Shown: positions 1-9,354 of the stretch, piece after piece | How the letters are laid out: each line of letters opens with the position of its first letter | Position numbering within the stretch: position 1 is the stretch's first letter | Source: Streptococcus suis | GTDB taxonomy: Bacteria; Bacillota; Bacilli; Lactobacillales; Streptococcaceae | Direction of reading: 5' to 3' | DNA length: 64,000 bases | Assembly: GCA_029593465.1 (NCBI GenBank) | Contig: JAKTNK010000003.1 | Span: 1 to 64,000, forward strand | The notes under the pieces: model-generated | What the model saw: only the letters and a program-made list of their open reading frames with translations | The model's database searches: none | Told to the model about the DNA's origin: nothing | Translations under genes and position numbers: made by a program

Positions 1-355
1 CAAAGGTTCTAGTAACGGATAAAGCACCCTCTATTAAGAGTGCCTTCAGAAAGCTTCAGAAAAATGGACTGTATATAACAACAGAACATCGAACAATCAA
101 GTATCTGAATAATCTGATTGAACAAGACCATCGTCCAATTAAGCGAAGAAACAAATTTTACCAAAGTTTGCGAACAGCCTCAACCACGATTAAAGGCATG
201 GAAGCGATTCGAGGAATTTATAAAAAAAGCCGAAAAGAAGGGTCTCTTTTTGGCTTTTCCGTCTGTACAGAAATCAAAGGACTATTAGGAATCCCTGCTT
301 AAATAAGAATCATCTTGAAAAACTAATGACCTTTTTGAGACTTTGCAACAGAACC
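1..355 (+). mobile_element. IS6-family insertion sequence, right end (truncated by window)
   Basis: The window opens inside an insertion sequence. Its right terminal inverted repeat lies at 340-355; read on the minus strand it is GGTTCTGTTGCAAAGT, the terminus known from IS1216/ISS1-type elements. The transposase reading frame ends about 38 bases inside this repeat, which is the usual spacing. The left end and the target duplication lie outside the window. The element sits about 105 bases upstream of the lysC -10 box. Confidence 0.9.
3..302 (+). CDS. IS6-family transposase, C-terminal part (5' end outside window)
   Basis: This is the C-terminal 99 residues of a DDE transposase. Two of the three catalytic acidic residues are visible in their usual contexts: the Asp in LVTDKAPS near the start, and the Glu in NNLIEQDHRPIKRR about 35 residues later. 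The frame is intact to its TAA stop. The rest of the protein, including the N-terminal helix-turn-helix and the first Asp, lies before base 1, so activity cannot be judged. The family is read from these motifs and from the matching terminal repeat just downstream. Confidence 0.88.
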   Translation, partial: KVLVTDKAPSIKSAFRKLQKNGLYITTEHRTIKYLNNLIEQDHRPIKRRNKFYQSLRTASTTIKGMEAIRGIYKKSRKEGSLFGFSVCTEIKGLLGIPA

Positions 356-457
356 TTCGCCTCTAACCCCACACCGATAAGGAGAGGGCTAAGACCTATC
401 TGTCCTATTTGATTCTTCCTCAACCAGCTCATTGGGGTTTTTAAACGAACCAAAATT

Positions 458-466
458 TGGTATAAT
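458..466 (+). promoter_or_regulatory. lysC promoter, extended -10
   Basis: TGGTATAAT gives an extended -10 element 32 bases before the chosen lysC start. There is no convincing -35 hexamer at 17 bases, which is common for extended -10 promoters. The predicted transcript start near 473 leaves a leader of about 25 bases containing the GAGGAG ribosome site at 486-491. Confidence 0.7.
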
Positions 467-497
467 TCTCCTAACACACATTACTGAGGAGTTCTTT

Positions 498-1889
498 ATG
501 AAAGTTACAAAATTTGGTGGTAGTTCTCTTGCTTCCGCAAGCCAATTGCAAAAAGTCTTAGACATTGTCAAAAGTGACAGCGAAAGACAGTTCGTCGTTG
601 TCTCTGCACCTGGAAAACGATACCCTGAAGACACCAAAGTAACTGATGCTCTGATTAATTACTACACACATTACATTGATAATGAAGACACATCAGCAGA
701 TAAAGCTTGGATTATTCAACGCTACCATGACATTGCAAGCGAGCTAGAACTTGATTTAAGTATCGTTGATAGCATCAAACAATCCATCGAACAACTTGAA
801 ACACTGCCTATTGAAAACAATCCCTATCTTTACGACACCTTCCTTGCTGCCGGAGAGGATAACAATGCCAAACTAGTCGCTACTTTCTTCAAGGAAAATG
901 GCCTAGACGCTGTTTACCTACACCCAAGCGAAGCCGGCCTAATCGTATCCAGTGAGCCGCAAAATGCGCGACTACTGCCAAGCAGCTTCGACCACATTCA
1001 AAAATTAACTCAAGGAAAGCACATTTACATCATTCCAGGATTCTTTGGGGTAACGCTTAACAACGACATTTGTACCTTCTCAAGAGGGGGATCCGATATT
1101 ACCGGTTCCTTGATTGCGGCAGGAACCAAGGCAGATTTATATGAAAACTTTACCGATGTTGATGGTATTTTTGCAGCCCATCCCGGTGTTGTACACAAGC
1201 CACACTCCATCAGCGAATTGACCTACAAAGAAATGCGTGAACTTGCTTACGCAGGCTTTTCTGTCCTACACGATGAAGCACTCATCCCAGCCTATCGTGC
1301 TAAAATTCCTTTGGTCATCAAAAACACTAACAACCCCTCTCATCCCGGAACTAAGGTCACCTTAACCCACACCAGCCCAGGACTACCAGTTGTCGGTATT
1401 GCTGGAGACGATCATTTCGTTAGTATCAATATCTCAAAATATCTCATGAATAGAGAAATTGGTTTTGGACGTAAAGTGCTACAGCTTCTAGAAGAGCTGA
1501 ATATGCGCTGGGAACATATCCCAACAGGAATCGATGATATGTCTATTGTTCTAAGAGATAGGGAGCTCACTCCTGAAAAAGAAGCTAAAATTATTCGTTA
1601 CTTAGAAGATGAATTACACGTTGACGACTTGGAAATTGAAAAAGATTTATCCATCATTATGCTAGTTGGGGAAAACATGAAAAACCACATTGGTATCACT
1701 GCCTCTGCCACCAAAGCTCTGTCCGAAAAACAGATTAACTTGGAAATGATTTCCCAAGGATCAAGCGAAGTGTCTATCATGTTCGTTATCAAGTCAGAAC
1801 AAGAAAAAGAGGCCATACAAGCCCTTTACACCGAATTCTTTCCGACAACCAGTACCAATGAACTTCTAACAGTTGATTCTAACGACTAA
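498..1889 (+). CDS. lysC: aspartokinase
   Basis: Aspartokinase phosphorylates L-aspartate, the first step toward diaminopimelate/lysine, threonine and methionine in the cytoplasm. The 463-residue protein starts MKVTKFGGSS, the kinase N-terminal signature at residues 5-10. The amino acid kinase domain covers roughly residues 1-290. Two ACT domains follow; the second is clear from about residue 385 (LSIIMLVGENM, then MISQGSSEVSI), and these normally bind the feedback amino acid. The length fits a monofunctional enzyme. I take ATG 498, not the longer in-frame start at 432, because GAGGAG precedes it at the right distance and the -10 box lies inside the longer version. The gene is monocistronic with its own terminator. 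Confidence 0.95.
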   Translation: MKVTKFGGSSLASASQLQKVLDIVKSDSERQFVVVSAPGKRYPEDTKVTDALINYYTHYIDNEDTSADKAWIIQRYHDIASELELDLSIVDSIKQSIEQLETLPIENNPYLYDTFLAAGEDNNAKLVATFFKENGLDAVYLHPSEAGLIVSSEPQNARLLPSSFDHIQKLTQGKHIYIIPGFFGVTLNNDICTFSRGGSDITGSLIAAGTKADLYENFTDVDGIFAAHPGVVHKPHSISELTYKEMRELAYAGFSVLHDEALIPAYRAKIPLVIKNTNNPSHPGTKVTLTHTSPGLPVVGIAGDDHFVSINISKYLMNREIGFGRKVLQLLEELNMRWEHIPTGIDDMSIVLRDRELTPEKEAKIIRYLEDELHVDDLEIEKDLSIIMLVGENMKNHIGITASATKALSEKQINLEMISQGSSEVSIMFVIKSEQEKEAIQALYTEFFPTTSTNELLTVDSND

Positions 1890-1957
1890 GCTACTAGAAT
1901 GATTGATGGCAGCAGTCATTCTAGTTCGTAACTAAATTTGAAAAGCAAACAACATTT

Positions 1958-1998
1958 AAAAAGAGCTGGTTCTAAATGTCATAGGACTAGCTCTTTTT
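1958..1998 (+). terminator. lysC rho-independent terminator
   Basis: An AAAAAGAGCT arm at 1958-1967 pairs with AGCTCTTTTT at 1989-1998, ending in a T run. A second 10-bp stem without a T run lies upstream (1893-1902 with 1916-1925). Confidence 0.75.
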
Positions 1999-2051
1999 CA
2001 TAATTTCTCTTTTACTTAGCCTTTTAACTTTGCCAATCCAACAACTTTCCA

Positions 2052-2266
2052 TTACCATAATAAGGCCTTAAATCCCTTGAGACGCGAATCACGAAGCCAT
2101 AAATCAACTTCCCCCTCTTCAGTCAAGAAACTTGTGGTATTAGGTTAATTTCTCAACTAAAAAGAACACAAAAAAACGACTCACAATGTGAAAACTAACA
2201 AATTCGTCGATTAACAAACTAATCTCGACGGATTATCATCTCGTCGCACTGAATAACATCAACCAT
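2052..2266 (-). pseudogene. possible remnant of an unidentified gene
   Basis: The 400 bases between the lysC and opp terminators hold no intact gene. On the minus strand, two short peptides in different frames look protein-like: MVDVIQCDEMIIRRD from 2266, and NTTSFLTEEGEVDLW continuing LRDSRLKGFKALLW to a TAA at 2052-2054. The frame changes between them, and stops interrupt. This looks like the tail of a decayed gene, but I cannot name the family. Confidence 0.3.
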
Positions 2267-2319
2267 GCAACATTCTTAACGATTGGACATCGGTGCTAAT
2301 GTTTACTGATTAGGGCATC

Positions 2320-2346
2320 AAAAAAGAGGAGGCGATTTGCCTCCTC
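2320..2346 (-). terminator. terminator of the first opp operon
   Basis: On the minus strand, GAGGAGGC pairs with GCCTCCTC around a 5-base loop and is followed by TTTTTT. It lies 56 bases after the oppF stop. Confidence 0.88.
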
Positions 2347-2401
2347 GGGGGATAACGAGTTATTATTACTTCACGCTAACGGGCAGACCTATGCCTATTC
2401 A

Positions 2402-3346
2402 CTATACAATTGCCGATGATTGTTCTTTTTTATAGGCTTCTGCTTCGGCTTTGGTTGCTAGTACAAAGTGTCCTGGGGTAATTTCGTGCATGGTTCTCTC
2501 TTGACCATCTAATTCAGCTGATGGGTCATAGACGTGATGAACTCGTGCGCGTTCTTTCTCAGGATCAGGTTCTGGGATAGCTGAAAGTAAACTCTTGGTG
2601 TACGGATGGATTGGGTTGTTATATACATCGTCCGATGTGCCTATTTCCAACATTTTTCCCCAGTGCATTACTCCTATACGATCTGAGATGTATTTTACCA
2701 TCGATAAATCATGGGCTATGAAAAGATAGGTTAGTCCTTGCTCGTGCTGTAATTGTTGCATCAAATTGACAACCTGTGCTTGAATGGAAACGTCTAGAGC
2801 AGAGATGGGTTCGTCTGCAATAATAAACTTGGGTTCGACAGCTAAGGCACGAGCGATACCGATACGTTGACGCTGACCACCAGAAAACTCATGAGGATAG
2901 CGTGTTAAGTGATCCTTATTTAAACCAACTAAATCCAACAGGTGTTGGACTTTCTCATCACGTTCTGCTTTTGATGAAACCATCTTATGGATATCAAGAC
3001 CTTCCGCTACAATATCACGTATCTTCATGCGACCATTGAGACTGGCTTGCGGGTCTTGGAAAATCATCTGTGCTTGTTTTCGAAAATCAAGCTGTGCTTT
3101 TCCTTTCAGACAAGAAACTTCCTCTCCATTAAAGATAATCTCGCCATCATTAATATCATAAAGTTTTAAAATCGCTCGACCTACCGTTGTTTTTCCAGAG
3201 CCAGATTCACCAACTAGGCCAAATACCTCTCCCTCATAAATGTCAAAGCTGACATTATCAATGGCTTTTACCTCATTGGATTTCCCTTTGTTAAAGGTGA
3301 GGGATACATTTTTTAATTCAACTAATTTTTTTCTTGGGCTTTCCAC
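2402..3346 (-). CDS. oppF: oligopeptide ABC transporter ATPase OppF (system 1)
   Basis: One of two ATPases that power peptide import through OppB-OppC. The Walker A motif GESGSGKT is at residues 46-53, the signature FSGGQRQR at 153-160 and Walker B IIADEP at 175-180. The C-terminal extension of about 60 residues is typical of the Opp/Dpp family. It starts at GTG 3346, whose G is also the last base of the oppD TAG stop (TAGTG). The ribosome site GGAGGG is nine bases upstream, inside oppD, so the two are probably translationally coupled. It is the last gene of oppABCDF system 1 and is followed by a strong terminator. Confidence 0.93.
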   Translation of the reverse strand: MESPRKKLVELKNVSLTFNKGKSNEVKAIDNVSFDIYEGEVFGLVGESGSGKTTVGRAILKLYDINDGEIIFNGEEVSCLKGKAQLDFRKQAQMIFQDPQASLNGRMKIRDIVAEGLDIHKMVSSKAERDEKVQHLLDLVGLNKDHLTRYPHEFSGGQRQRIGIARALAVEPKFIIADEPISALDVSIQAQVVNLMQQLQHEQGLTYLFIAHDLSMVKYISDRIGVMHWGKMLEIGTSDDVYNNPIHPYTKSLLSAIPEPDPEKERARVHHVYDPSAELDGQERTMHEITPGHFVLATKAEAEAYKKEQSSAIV

Positions 3347-4392
3347 TAGTTAGTCCCTCCATTTTTTTCTTGCCATTTACGCCATCTTTGTAAAATTTGT
3401 GGCGGTGGTGTTACCTTAGGGGCCCTGTCATCTAAAAGCCAGGTTGCAGCATAGTGCGTGTCTGATACTTTAAACATCGGCGGTGCTTCTTCGTAATCAA
3501 TATCCAATGCATAGGCATTTCGAGCTGCGAAGGCATCTCCTTTAGGAGGATTTAGTAAGTCTGGTGGAGTTCCAGGGATAGACTGCAAATCTCCTGCTGC
3601 GGTGTCTGTTGTCGGCATGGAATTCAATAGTCCCCATGTGTAGGGGTGTTGCGGATTATAGAAAACTTCATCAACGGTACCATATTCGACGATTTTACCT
3701 GCGTACATCACTGCCACACGATCAGCCATACCAGCAACAACTCCCAAATCGTGGGTGATAAAGATGATGGAACTGGCTGTTTTTTCTTGAATTTCTTTCA
3801 TCAAGTTCAAAATCTGCGCTTGAATCGTTACGTCTAAGGCTGTCGTAGGTTCATCTGCAATTAAAACCTTGGGATTGCCCGCTAAAGCAATGGCAATAAC
3901 AGCACGTTGGCGCATTCCACCAGACCATTGATGAGGGTAGTCGTTAAGGTGTTCTTCCGCATTTGGAATCCCGACACTTTCCATCAATTCAAGTGCTCGA
4001 TCTAAGGCTTCTTTTTTAGAAATGTTCTCATGTAGCATAATTGGCTCAGCAATCTGCATACCGATTTTCATCGTAGGGTCAAGACTAGTCATTGGATCTT
4101 GGAAAATCATGGCAATGTCGTTACCACGGACCTTAACCCACTCCTCCTCTTTTAAGTCATTTAAGTTACGCCCTTCAAACAAAATATCACCAGAGATATC
4201 AGCATTTTTCGCCGACAAACCCATCAGCGTCTTGGTTGTTACTGACTTCCCAGAACCTGATTCACCGACAATCGCAAGAGTTTCTCCTTTTTTGAGGTCA
4301 AAATTAACATCACGAATGGCCTTGACATCACCTGCATAAGTCTGGAAATCAACATGAAGGTTTTTTACTTCTAAGATAGTTTCTTTTGTCAT
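3346..4392 (-). CDS. oppD: oligopeptide ABC transporter ATPase OppD (system 1)
   Basis: Second ATPase subunit of the first peptide importer. It has Walker A GESGSGKS near residue 43, the signature [12 protein letters not shown] near 160 and Walker [13 protein letters not shown] about 20 residues later. The C-terminal OppD/DppD domain has no cysteine cluster in the region where iron-sulfur-bearing homologues carry one. I chose the second ATG (4392) because AAGGAGG ends eight bases before it, whereas it is only two bases from the first ATG at 4398. It follows oppC after a short gap and overlaps oppF by one base. Confidence 0.92.
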   Translation of the reverse strand: MTKETILEVKNLHVDFQTYAGDVKAIRDVNFDLKKGETLAIVGESGSGKSVTTKTLMGLSAKNADISGDILFEGRNLNDLKEEEWVKVRGNDIAMIFQDPMTSLDPTMKIGMQIAEPIMLHENISKKEALDRALELMESVGIPNAEEHLNDYPHQWSGGMRQRAVIAIALAGNPKVLIADEPTTALDVTIQAQILNLMKEIQEKTASSIIFITHDLGVVAGMADRVAVMYAGKIVEYGTVDEVFYNPQHPYTWGLLNSMPTTDTAAGDLQSIPGTPPDLLNPPKGDAFAARNAYALDIDYEEAPPMFKVSDTHYAATWLLDDRAPKVTPPPQILQRWRKWQEKNGGTN

Positions 4393-4406
4393 ATTCATTT
4401 CCTCCT

Positions 4407-5438
4407 TTAGTCATTACTTGATTTTGGATCAAAAGCATCGCGCAAGCCATCACCAAGTAAGATAAAGGCTAGGGAAATAACTACCAGTGCCAGCGCTGGC
4501 AGTAATACTTGATAAGGGTAATATTGTAAGTTTTCTTGGGCATCTGAAATCAAGGAACCCAAGGAAGCGGTCGGTGGTTTCACCCCTAAATTAATGGCTG
4601 ATAAAACCGCCTCATACATGATAGCACTTGGAACAGTCATCATGATTTGAACAATGATAATCCCTGAAATATTGGGAAAGATGTGTTTAAAGGCAATTTT
4701 GCCGCCACTTTCTCCAAGAGAACGTGCAGCCAACACAAACTCTCTCTCTCGATAAGAAAGGGTTAGATTACGCACTTGTCTGGCCATCGATGTCCAACCA
4801 ACGAGACCGATTGAAATGATAATAGACAAGATACCATTACCTAACAACAATCCCAGCATAGTTACGATAACAAGATTAGGAATTGATGAAATAACTTCGA
4901 TAATCCGCTGCATAATGGTATCTACTTTGCCACCCATATAACCCGAGATGAGACCGTATGTCACACCGAAAACCAAATCAATGGCTGTTGCCGCAAGTGC
5001 CACTAATAGGGAAATCCGAATACCTACTATGATCCGCTTACCTAAACTACGGCCCAAGCTATCTGTTCCCAACATAAATTGTTCACCTTCTGGGACACCT
5101 TGGTCTGCATAAGCATCATTAGCTTCTGTATTGCCAGAATAGACAATCTTACCATTCCAAAATGGTAAACTGTCGCTAATTTTAGGGGGTAAATTACGAT
5201 AGATGGTTACTTCCTTGGAATTAAAAGCATTAGCATCCTTTTGCTTTACAAATAAGTTTGAAGCTAGCGAGAACACCATCAAAAAGGCAAGGAACCACAT
5301 CGCAACAACTGCTAATTTGTTTTGTTTTAATCGACGCCATGCATCTTGAAAGAAAGATAATGCTGGCTTTTCAATTTTTTCTTGTGCGCTAGATGACCCA
5401 GCACCGACAAGTTTAAAGGTTTGATATTTGTCTGCCAT
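4407..5438 (-). CDS. oppC: oligopeptide ABC transporter permease OppC (system 1)
   Basis: Inner-membrane permease of the first peptide importer. The 343-residue protein has an N-terminal cytoplasmic stretch of about 40 residues, a first membrane segment (VVAMWFLAFLMVFSLAS), an extracellular loop, and then the BPD transport fold with the cytoplasmic EAA loop (AARSLGESGGKIAFKHIFPN). I start it at ATG 5438 (MADKYQTF), which has AAGGAG eight bases upstream. An earlier in-frame start at 5477 would overlap the end of oppB by 29 bases and adds residues unlike the family. Confidence 0.92.
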   Translation of the reverse strand: MADKYQTFKLVGAGSSSAQEKIEKPALSFFQDAWRRLKQNKLAVVAMWFLAFLMVFSLASNLFVKQKDANAFNSKEVTIYRNLPPKISDSLPFWNGKIVYSGNTEANDAYADQGVPEGEQFMLGTDSLGRSLGKRIIVGIRISLLVALAATAIDLVFGVTYGLISGYMGGKVDTIMQRIIEVISSIPNLVIVTMLGLLLGNGILSIIISIGLVGWTSMARQVRNLTLSYREREFVLAARSLGESGGKIAFKHIFPNISGIIIVQIMMTVPSAIMYEAVLSAINLGVKPPTASLGSLISDAQENLQYYPYQVLLPALALVVISLAFILLGDGLRDAFDPKSSND

Positions 5439-5448
5439 TTTACTCTCC

Positions 5449-6363
5449 TTACTGCAAGCGAACACGTGGATCGACAATACTGATAATAATATCTGTCGCT
5501 AAAATAGCAACCATCAGCATGACTGAGTAAACAATTGTTGTTCCCATAATGACTGGATAGTCTTTTGTTGGGATGGCTGTCACAAACAATTGTCCGATAC
5601 CTGGAATCGAAAAGATTCTCTCCATCAAAGCAGAACCTGTCAACACTCCTGCCGCAAGTGGCCCAACCAAGGTAAGAACAGGAATCATCGAGTTGCGATA
5701 GGCATGCCTACGAGTGACTTGTCGCATGGTTAAACCTTTGGCTCTCGCTAATTGAATATAGTCTGAGTTCAAGGTTTCAATCATCTCACTACGAAAGAAA
5801 CGCGTGACTTGCGCAAAAATTGGGATTGCTAGTCCTAAAGTTGGTAAGATAGATTGTGCAAAGGTTCCCCAACCAGATAGGGGGAGTAATTGCCATTTAA
5901 AGCCAAGGTAGTCCAGCAATAGCAAACCAATAATGAAGGATGGCACAGAAATACCTAAGGTCGAGATGACACTAAGAATGCCGTCAATTTTGTTATTTTT
6001 ATTTCGTGCTGAAATGGCTCCAACGAGCAATCCTCCACCAATACCGACAACCAAGGCTTGTAGCCCAAGTTGAATAGAAACACCTAGACGTTGGGCAAGC
6101 ATTCTAGAAACCGGTTGATTGACGGATTGGTAACTAGTCCCAAAATCACCGTGTAAAATATCAAAAAGATATTTTAGATACTGTTGCCAAACAGGCTTGT
6201 CCAAGCCATACTGCTTATTCATCAAAGCAATCATCTCGTCTGTTAAGCGGGGATTATTATAAGGTGTCCCTGGCATCACTTGCATGAGAAAGAACGAAAG
6301 CGTAATAACTACCCATAAGGTCACCAAGAGGATAGCTAGACGTTTGAGAATGTATTTTATCAT
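5449..6363 (-). CDS. oppB: oligopeptide ABC transporter permease OppB (system 1)
   Basis: Permease partner of OppC. The 304-residue protein begins MIKYILKRLAILLVTLWVV, a short basic start running into membrane segment 1, and has six predicted membrane segments and the EAA loop LARAKGLTMRQVTRRHAYRN. The size matches the Bacillus/Dpp-type OppB. This contrasts with the 499-residue OppB of the second system in this window. AAAGGAAC precedes the ATG. It is separated from oppA by 118 bases with strong stem-loops. Confidence 0.93.
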   Translation of the reverse strand: MIKYILKRLAILLVTLWVVITLSFFLMQVMPGTPYNNPRLTDEMIALMNKQYGLDKPVWQQYLKYLFDILHGDFGTSYQSVNQPVSRMLAQRLGVSIQLGLQALVVGIGGGLLVGAISARNKNNKIDGILSVISTLGISVPSFIIGLLLLDYLGFKWQLLPLSGWGTFAQSILPTLGLAIPIFAQVTRFFRSEMIETLNSDYIQLARAKGLTMRQVTRRHAYRNSMIPVLTLVGPLAAGVLTGSALMERIFSIPGIGQLFVTAIPTKDYPVIMGTTIVYSVMLMVAILATDIIISIVDPRVRLQ

Positions 6364-6384
6364 AATAGTTCCTTTTTATCTGTT

Positions 6385-6450
6385 GCTTTTATTGCAGGGG
6401 AAGGATTTCTCCTGCAATAAAAGCAAGAATTGGAGTTTTCCAATTCTTGC
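6385..6450 (-). terminator. tandem overlapping stem-loops between oppA and oppB (probable leaky terminator)
   Basis: Two strong hairpins share two bases. One has a perfect 14-bp stem (6385-6398 with 6411-6424). The other has a perfect 12-bp stem (6423-6434 with 6439-6450) around a 4-base loop. Read on the minus strand, the second is met first and is followed by TTTTATT, a rho-independent form. Partial termination here would keep OppA more abundant than OppBCDF. Confidence 0.7.
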
Positions 6451-6481
6451 CGCTATTTAGTCATTCCAATAACTAACTTCG

Positions 6482-8140
6482 TTATTTTTTGTAGGCATGT
6501 GTAAAGTCCGTTTGTAAACCAGTTGAGTTGCGAATCAAGCCTTTAAGGTCTGGATTTTGCAGAGACTCTGTACTGCGGAAATACAATGGGTTGTAGTAGG
6601 CATGATCGTAGAGAACCTTTTCAGCTGTTTTGTAGTTTTCAGCTGCTGCGTCTTTATCCAAAGCGTTTTTGGTAATTGCGTTATTATAGGCTTCATCATA
6701 CTCTGCACTCTTGAATTTACCATAATTATAAGCTGCGTCTGAGGTGAACAGCCCATAGAAGGTTGAACCTTCTGGATAGTCACCACCCCAAAGTGCTACC
6801 GCTACATCAAAGTTTTGTGTTTTGGTATCTTCCAAACGTTGTTTGAAGGGCACAAATTTCTCCTCTACGGTCAATCCTGGGAGAGCACTTTCCCACGTTG
6901 ACTTGAGGTAGTCTAAGGTATTTTTAGCTGCTGGTGAATCTGCGTCTGAAGTTACTGTAATGGTTAGTTTATCTTCACCAAGTTCTTTCAAACCAGCTTC
7001 AAACAACTTTTTAGCCTCTTTGGCATCGTAAGCATAGCCCGGTGCTACATATTCCGTAAGGTCTTCGCCTGTTGTTAAAGCTGCTAATCCCGTTGGTACT
7101 AAGGCTGTCGCTGGCTTAGAACCAGTATCGACAGCTGCTTTAACAATCCCTTCGCGATCAGTTGCTAAGTTGAGAGCTTTACGGATATTTTCGTTAGCTA
7201 AGGCTTTGACTCTACCCGTTTGGTTATAAACCATATAGGCTGTGGTAGCTTCTGGAACAGTTACAATATCCTTATTCTTCTTATTGGCATTGTAAATAGC
7301 TGAGGTTGCTGAAATATTAGCAGCATCTAAATCACCTTGCTTATACATCTGAACCGCTGTATCCGGTTTTTTAATCACTTGGATGTTAACCGTTTCGGTT
7401 TTGACATTTTTAGCGTTCCAATACTTGTCATTTTTAACCAGTTTAAACTTGGTATTAGAACCGTTCCAGCCTTCAACCTTATATGGCCCTGAATAAACCT
7501 GTGATTTTGAGTTAGTACCGTAGTCTTTACCCAATTTTTCGACAAGCTCTTTCTTCTGAGGCATAAAGTTAGTGAAGGCAAGGTAGTCCATAAATTGCGG
7601 TGTTGGACTGGTCAAGGTAAAGATGACTTTATTACCATCTGCTTTTACACCGAGTTTACTCAAATCCGTCTCTTCACCTGAGTTAATCTTATCTGCATTC
7701 TCTAGGTGTGATTCAGTCGCAAGATAAGCATACTCCGAGGCAGTCTTAGGATCGACGATACGTTGCCATGAATAGACAAAATCCTCAGCTGTTAAATCAC
7801 TGCCATCAGACCATTTAAGACCATCACGAAGCGTCGCTGTATAAGTTAGACCATCTTCTGAGACTTCTACTTTTTTAGCAAGGTCTAGCTCAGTGCCACC
7901 TTTACCATCCAAGCGTAGTAAATTACTACCCGAGTTACCAATCGCAATACTTGAGTAAGTATCTGTATTTTTAGACAAATCTAAGGTGTTAATTTCTGTC
8001 GGAATTGGCCAGTTAATCACATTTTTTTCTGAACCAGATGACGACTTGCTACCGCCACAAGCTACTAAAACCGCTGTGGAAGTCAGAGCTACCGCACCTA
8101 GACCAACACGCTTGATGATTTTGTTTGAAAACATTGACAT
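6482..8140 (-). CDS. oppA: oligopeptide-binding lipoprotein OppA (system 1)
   Basis: Extracellular substrate-binding lipoprotein that captures peptides for the first importer. The 552 residues begin with a lipoprotein signal peptide whose lipobox LVAC ends at Cys28, followed by a Ser-rich linker. The rest is the SBP_bac_5 fold (for example VEVSEDGLTYTATLRDGLKWSDG and a C-terminal YFRSTESLQNPDLKG). It starts at ATG 8140, ten bases after AAGGAGG; an alternative ATG two codons in is possible. It heads the operon with its own promoter and is followed by hairpins. Confidence 0.92.
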   Translation of the reverse strand: MSMFSNKIIKRVGLGAVALTSTAVLVACGGSKSSSGSEKNVINWPIPTEINTLDLSKNTDTYSSIAIGNSGSNLLRLDGKGGTELDLAKKVEVSEDGLTYTATLRDGLKWSDGSDLTAEDFVYSWQRIVDPKTASEYAYLATESHLENADKINSGEETDLSKLGVKADGNKVIFTLTSPTPQFMDYLAFTNFMPQKKELVEKLGKDYGTNSKSQVYSGPYKVEGWNGSNTKFKLVKNDKYWNAKNVKTETVNIQVIKKPDTAVQMYKQGDLDAANISATSAIYNANKKNKDIVTVPEATTAYMVYNQTGRVKALANENIRKALNLATDREGIVKAAVDTGSKPATALVPTGLAALTTGEDLTEYVAPGYAYDAKEAKKLFEAGLKELGEDKLTITVTSDADSPAAKNTLDYLKSTWESALPGLTVEEKFVPFKQRLEDTKTQNFDVAVALWGGDYPEGSTFYGLFTSDAAYNYGKFKSAEYDEAYNNAITKNALDKDAAAENYKTAEKVLYDHAYYNPLYFRSTESLQNPDLKGLIRNSTGLQTDFTHAYKK

Positions 8141-8183
8141 TAATACATGCCCTCCTTAAGAAGCTTTTCTTTATATAAACAGC

Positions 8184-8192
8184 ATTATACCA
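8184..8192 (-). promoter_or_regulatory. oppA (system 1) promoter, extended -10
   Basis: On the minus strand TGGTATAAT gives an extended -10, about 45 bases before the start codon. A TTGACC hexamer occurs upstream but only 10 bases away, too close to be a normal -35. Confidence 0.65.
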
Positions 8193-8389
8193 TATTCAAG
8201 GTCAAAAAATAAAGTCATACCTATCAAAATTTTCTGAATTCTTTGTTTTTTAAGAATTTAGTGACTAATACTAGGCAAAAAATGTCAACTAATTAGCTAT
8301 CAACCTATCTTTAACACGACGATTCTCTTGATAGGGACTTATCATTTCTGATACTGCTATTACGTTAATCAATGACGCAAGCGTAAACA

Positions 8390-8411
8390 AAAAAGCGATA
8401 ATTCGCTTTTT
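8390..8411 (-). terminator. terminator of the second opp operon
   Basis: AAAAAGCGA (8390-8398) pairs with TCGCTTTTT (8403-8411). On the minus strand it continues into a T run. It lies five bases after the oppF stop. Confidence 0.85.
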
Positions 8412-8415
8412 AAGT

Positions 8416-9354
8416 CTATAATGATTCGGATGGGTATTCCGACTTGTATTTGGCAATCTCAGTTGGACTCCCCCAAACATAATGTCCAGGCAAAACTTCA
8501 ACCATGCTTGGCTCTTCAACATCATAATGATGCTGACTTGGATCATAGACGAGTAACTCTTTCTCGCGTTCCAAAAGCGGGTCTGGGATTGGCACAGCTG
8601 ACAAGAGAGATTTGGTATAGGGATGGATAGGATTTTTGAACAGTTCTTCTGTTTCTGCAACTTCCACGATAACACCCTTATAAATCACAGCAATTCGGTC
8701 AGAAATAAAACGAACCACTGATAAATCATGAGCGATGAAAAGGTAAGTTAACCCTTTTTCTTCTTGCATGCGTTTCAATAAGTTAAGTACTTGCGCACGT
8801 ACCGAAACGTCAAGCGCTGAAATAGGTTCATCGGCGATAATAAACTCAGGTTCCATGACCAAGGCACGCGCAATGCCAATCCGTTGACGCTGACCTCCCG
8901 AAAACTCGTGCGGATAGCGGGTCAAGTGTTCGGGCAGTAAGCCAACTTCTGACATCATGGCTTTCACCTTGCGCTTACGATCGTCTTCATCTTTATAAAG
9001 TCCGAAATTATACAAGCCTTCTGAGATGATGTAATCAACAGTTGCCCGTTCATTGAGACTTGCTGCAGGGTCCTGGAAAATCATTTGAATGTTCTGGATG
9101 AGATCTTTTTGTTCTGCCTTTGAAAGTTTCTTGTTGATGACTTTTCCATCATAGACAATCTCACCACCACTGGTATCGTTTAAGCCAATAATGGCACGAC
9201 CAATAGTTGTTTTTCCAGAGCCGGATTCGCCTACTAAGGAGAAGGTTTCTCCTTTATTGATAAAGAAATTGGCGTTTTTGACAGCAACAAATTTTTTCTT
9301 GCCTTCTCCGAAAGAGATTTCCAAATTTTTAATGTCAATTAATTTTTCTGGCAT
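8416..9354 (-). CDS. oppF: oligopeptide ABC transporter ATPase OppF/AmiF (system 2)
   Basis: ATPase of the second peptide importer. The 312-residue protein has Walker A GESGSGKT near residue 41, [15 protein letters not shown] near 152 and Walker [12 protein letters not shown] just after. The C-terminal region ([13 protein letters not shown]) resembles the GHFVLATKAE segment of the first OppF, so the two are paralogues. Its ATG overlaps the oppD stop as TAATG. It closes the operon before a terminator. Confidence 0.93.
   Translation of the reverse strand: MPEKLIDIKNLEISFGEGKKKFVAVKNANFFINKGETFSLVGESGSGKTTIGRAIIGLNDTSGGEIVYDGKVINKKLSKAEQKDLIQNIQMIFQDPAASLNERATVDYIISEGLYNFGLYKDEDDRKRKVKAMMSEVGLLPEHLTRYPHEFSGGQRQRIGIARALVMEPEFIIADEPISALDVSVRAQVLNLLKRMQEEKGLTYLFIAHDLSVVRFISDRIAVIYKGVIVEVAETEELFKNPIHPYTKSLLSAVPIPDPLLEREKELLVYDPSQHHYDVEEPSMVEVLPGHYVWGSPTEIAKYKSEYPSESL

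Noticed and set aside
389-637. Minus-strand ORF upstream of and overlapping lysC
   Set aside because: It overlaps the lysC promoter and coding start, has no ribosome site and shows no family features.
8289-8408. Protein-like tail (PYQENRRVKDRLIAN) after oppF of system 2
   Set aside because: It runs through the operon terminator in a frame that is a shadow of oppF, and no start or ribosome site fits.
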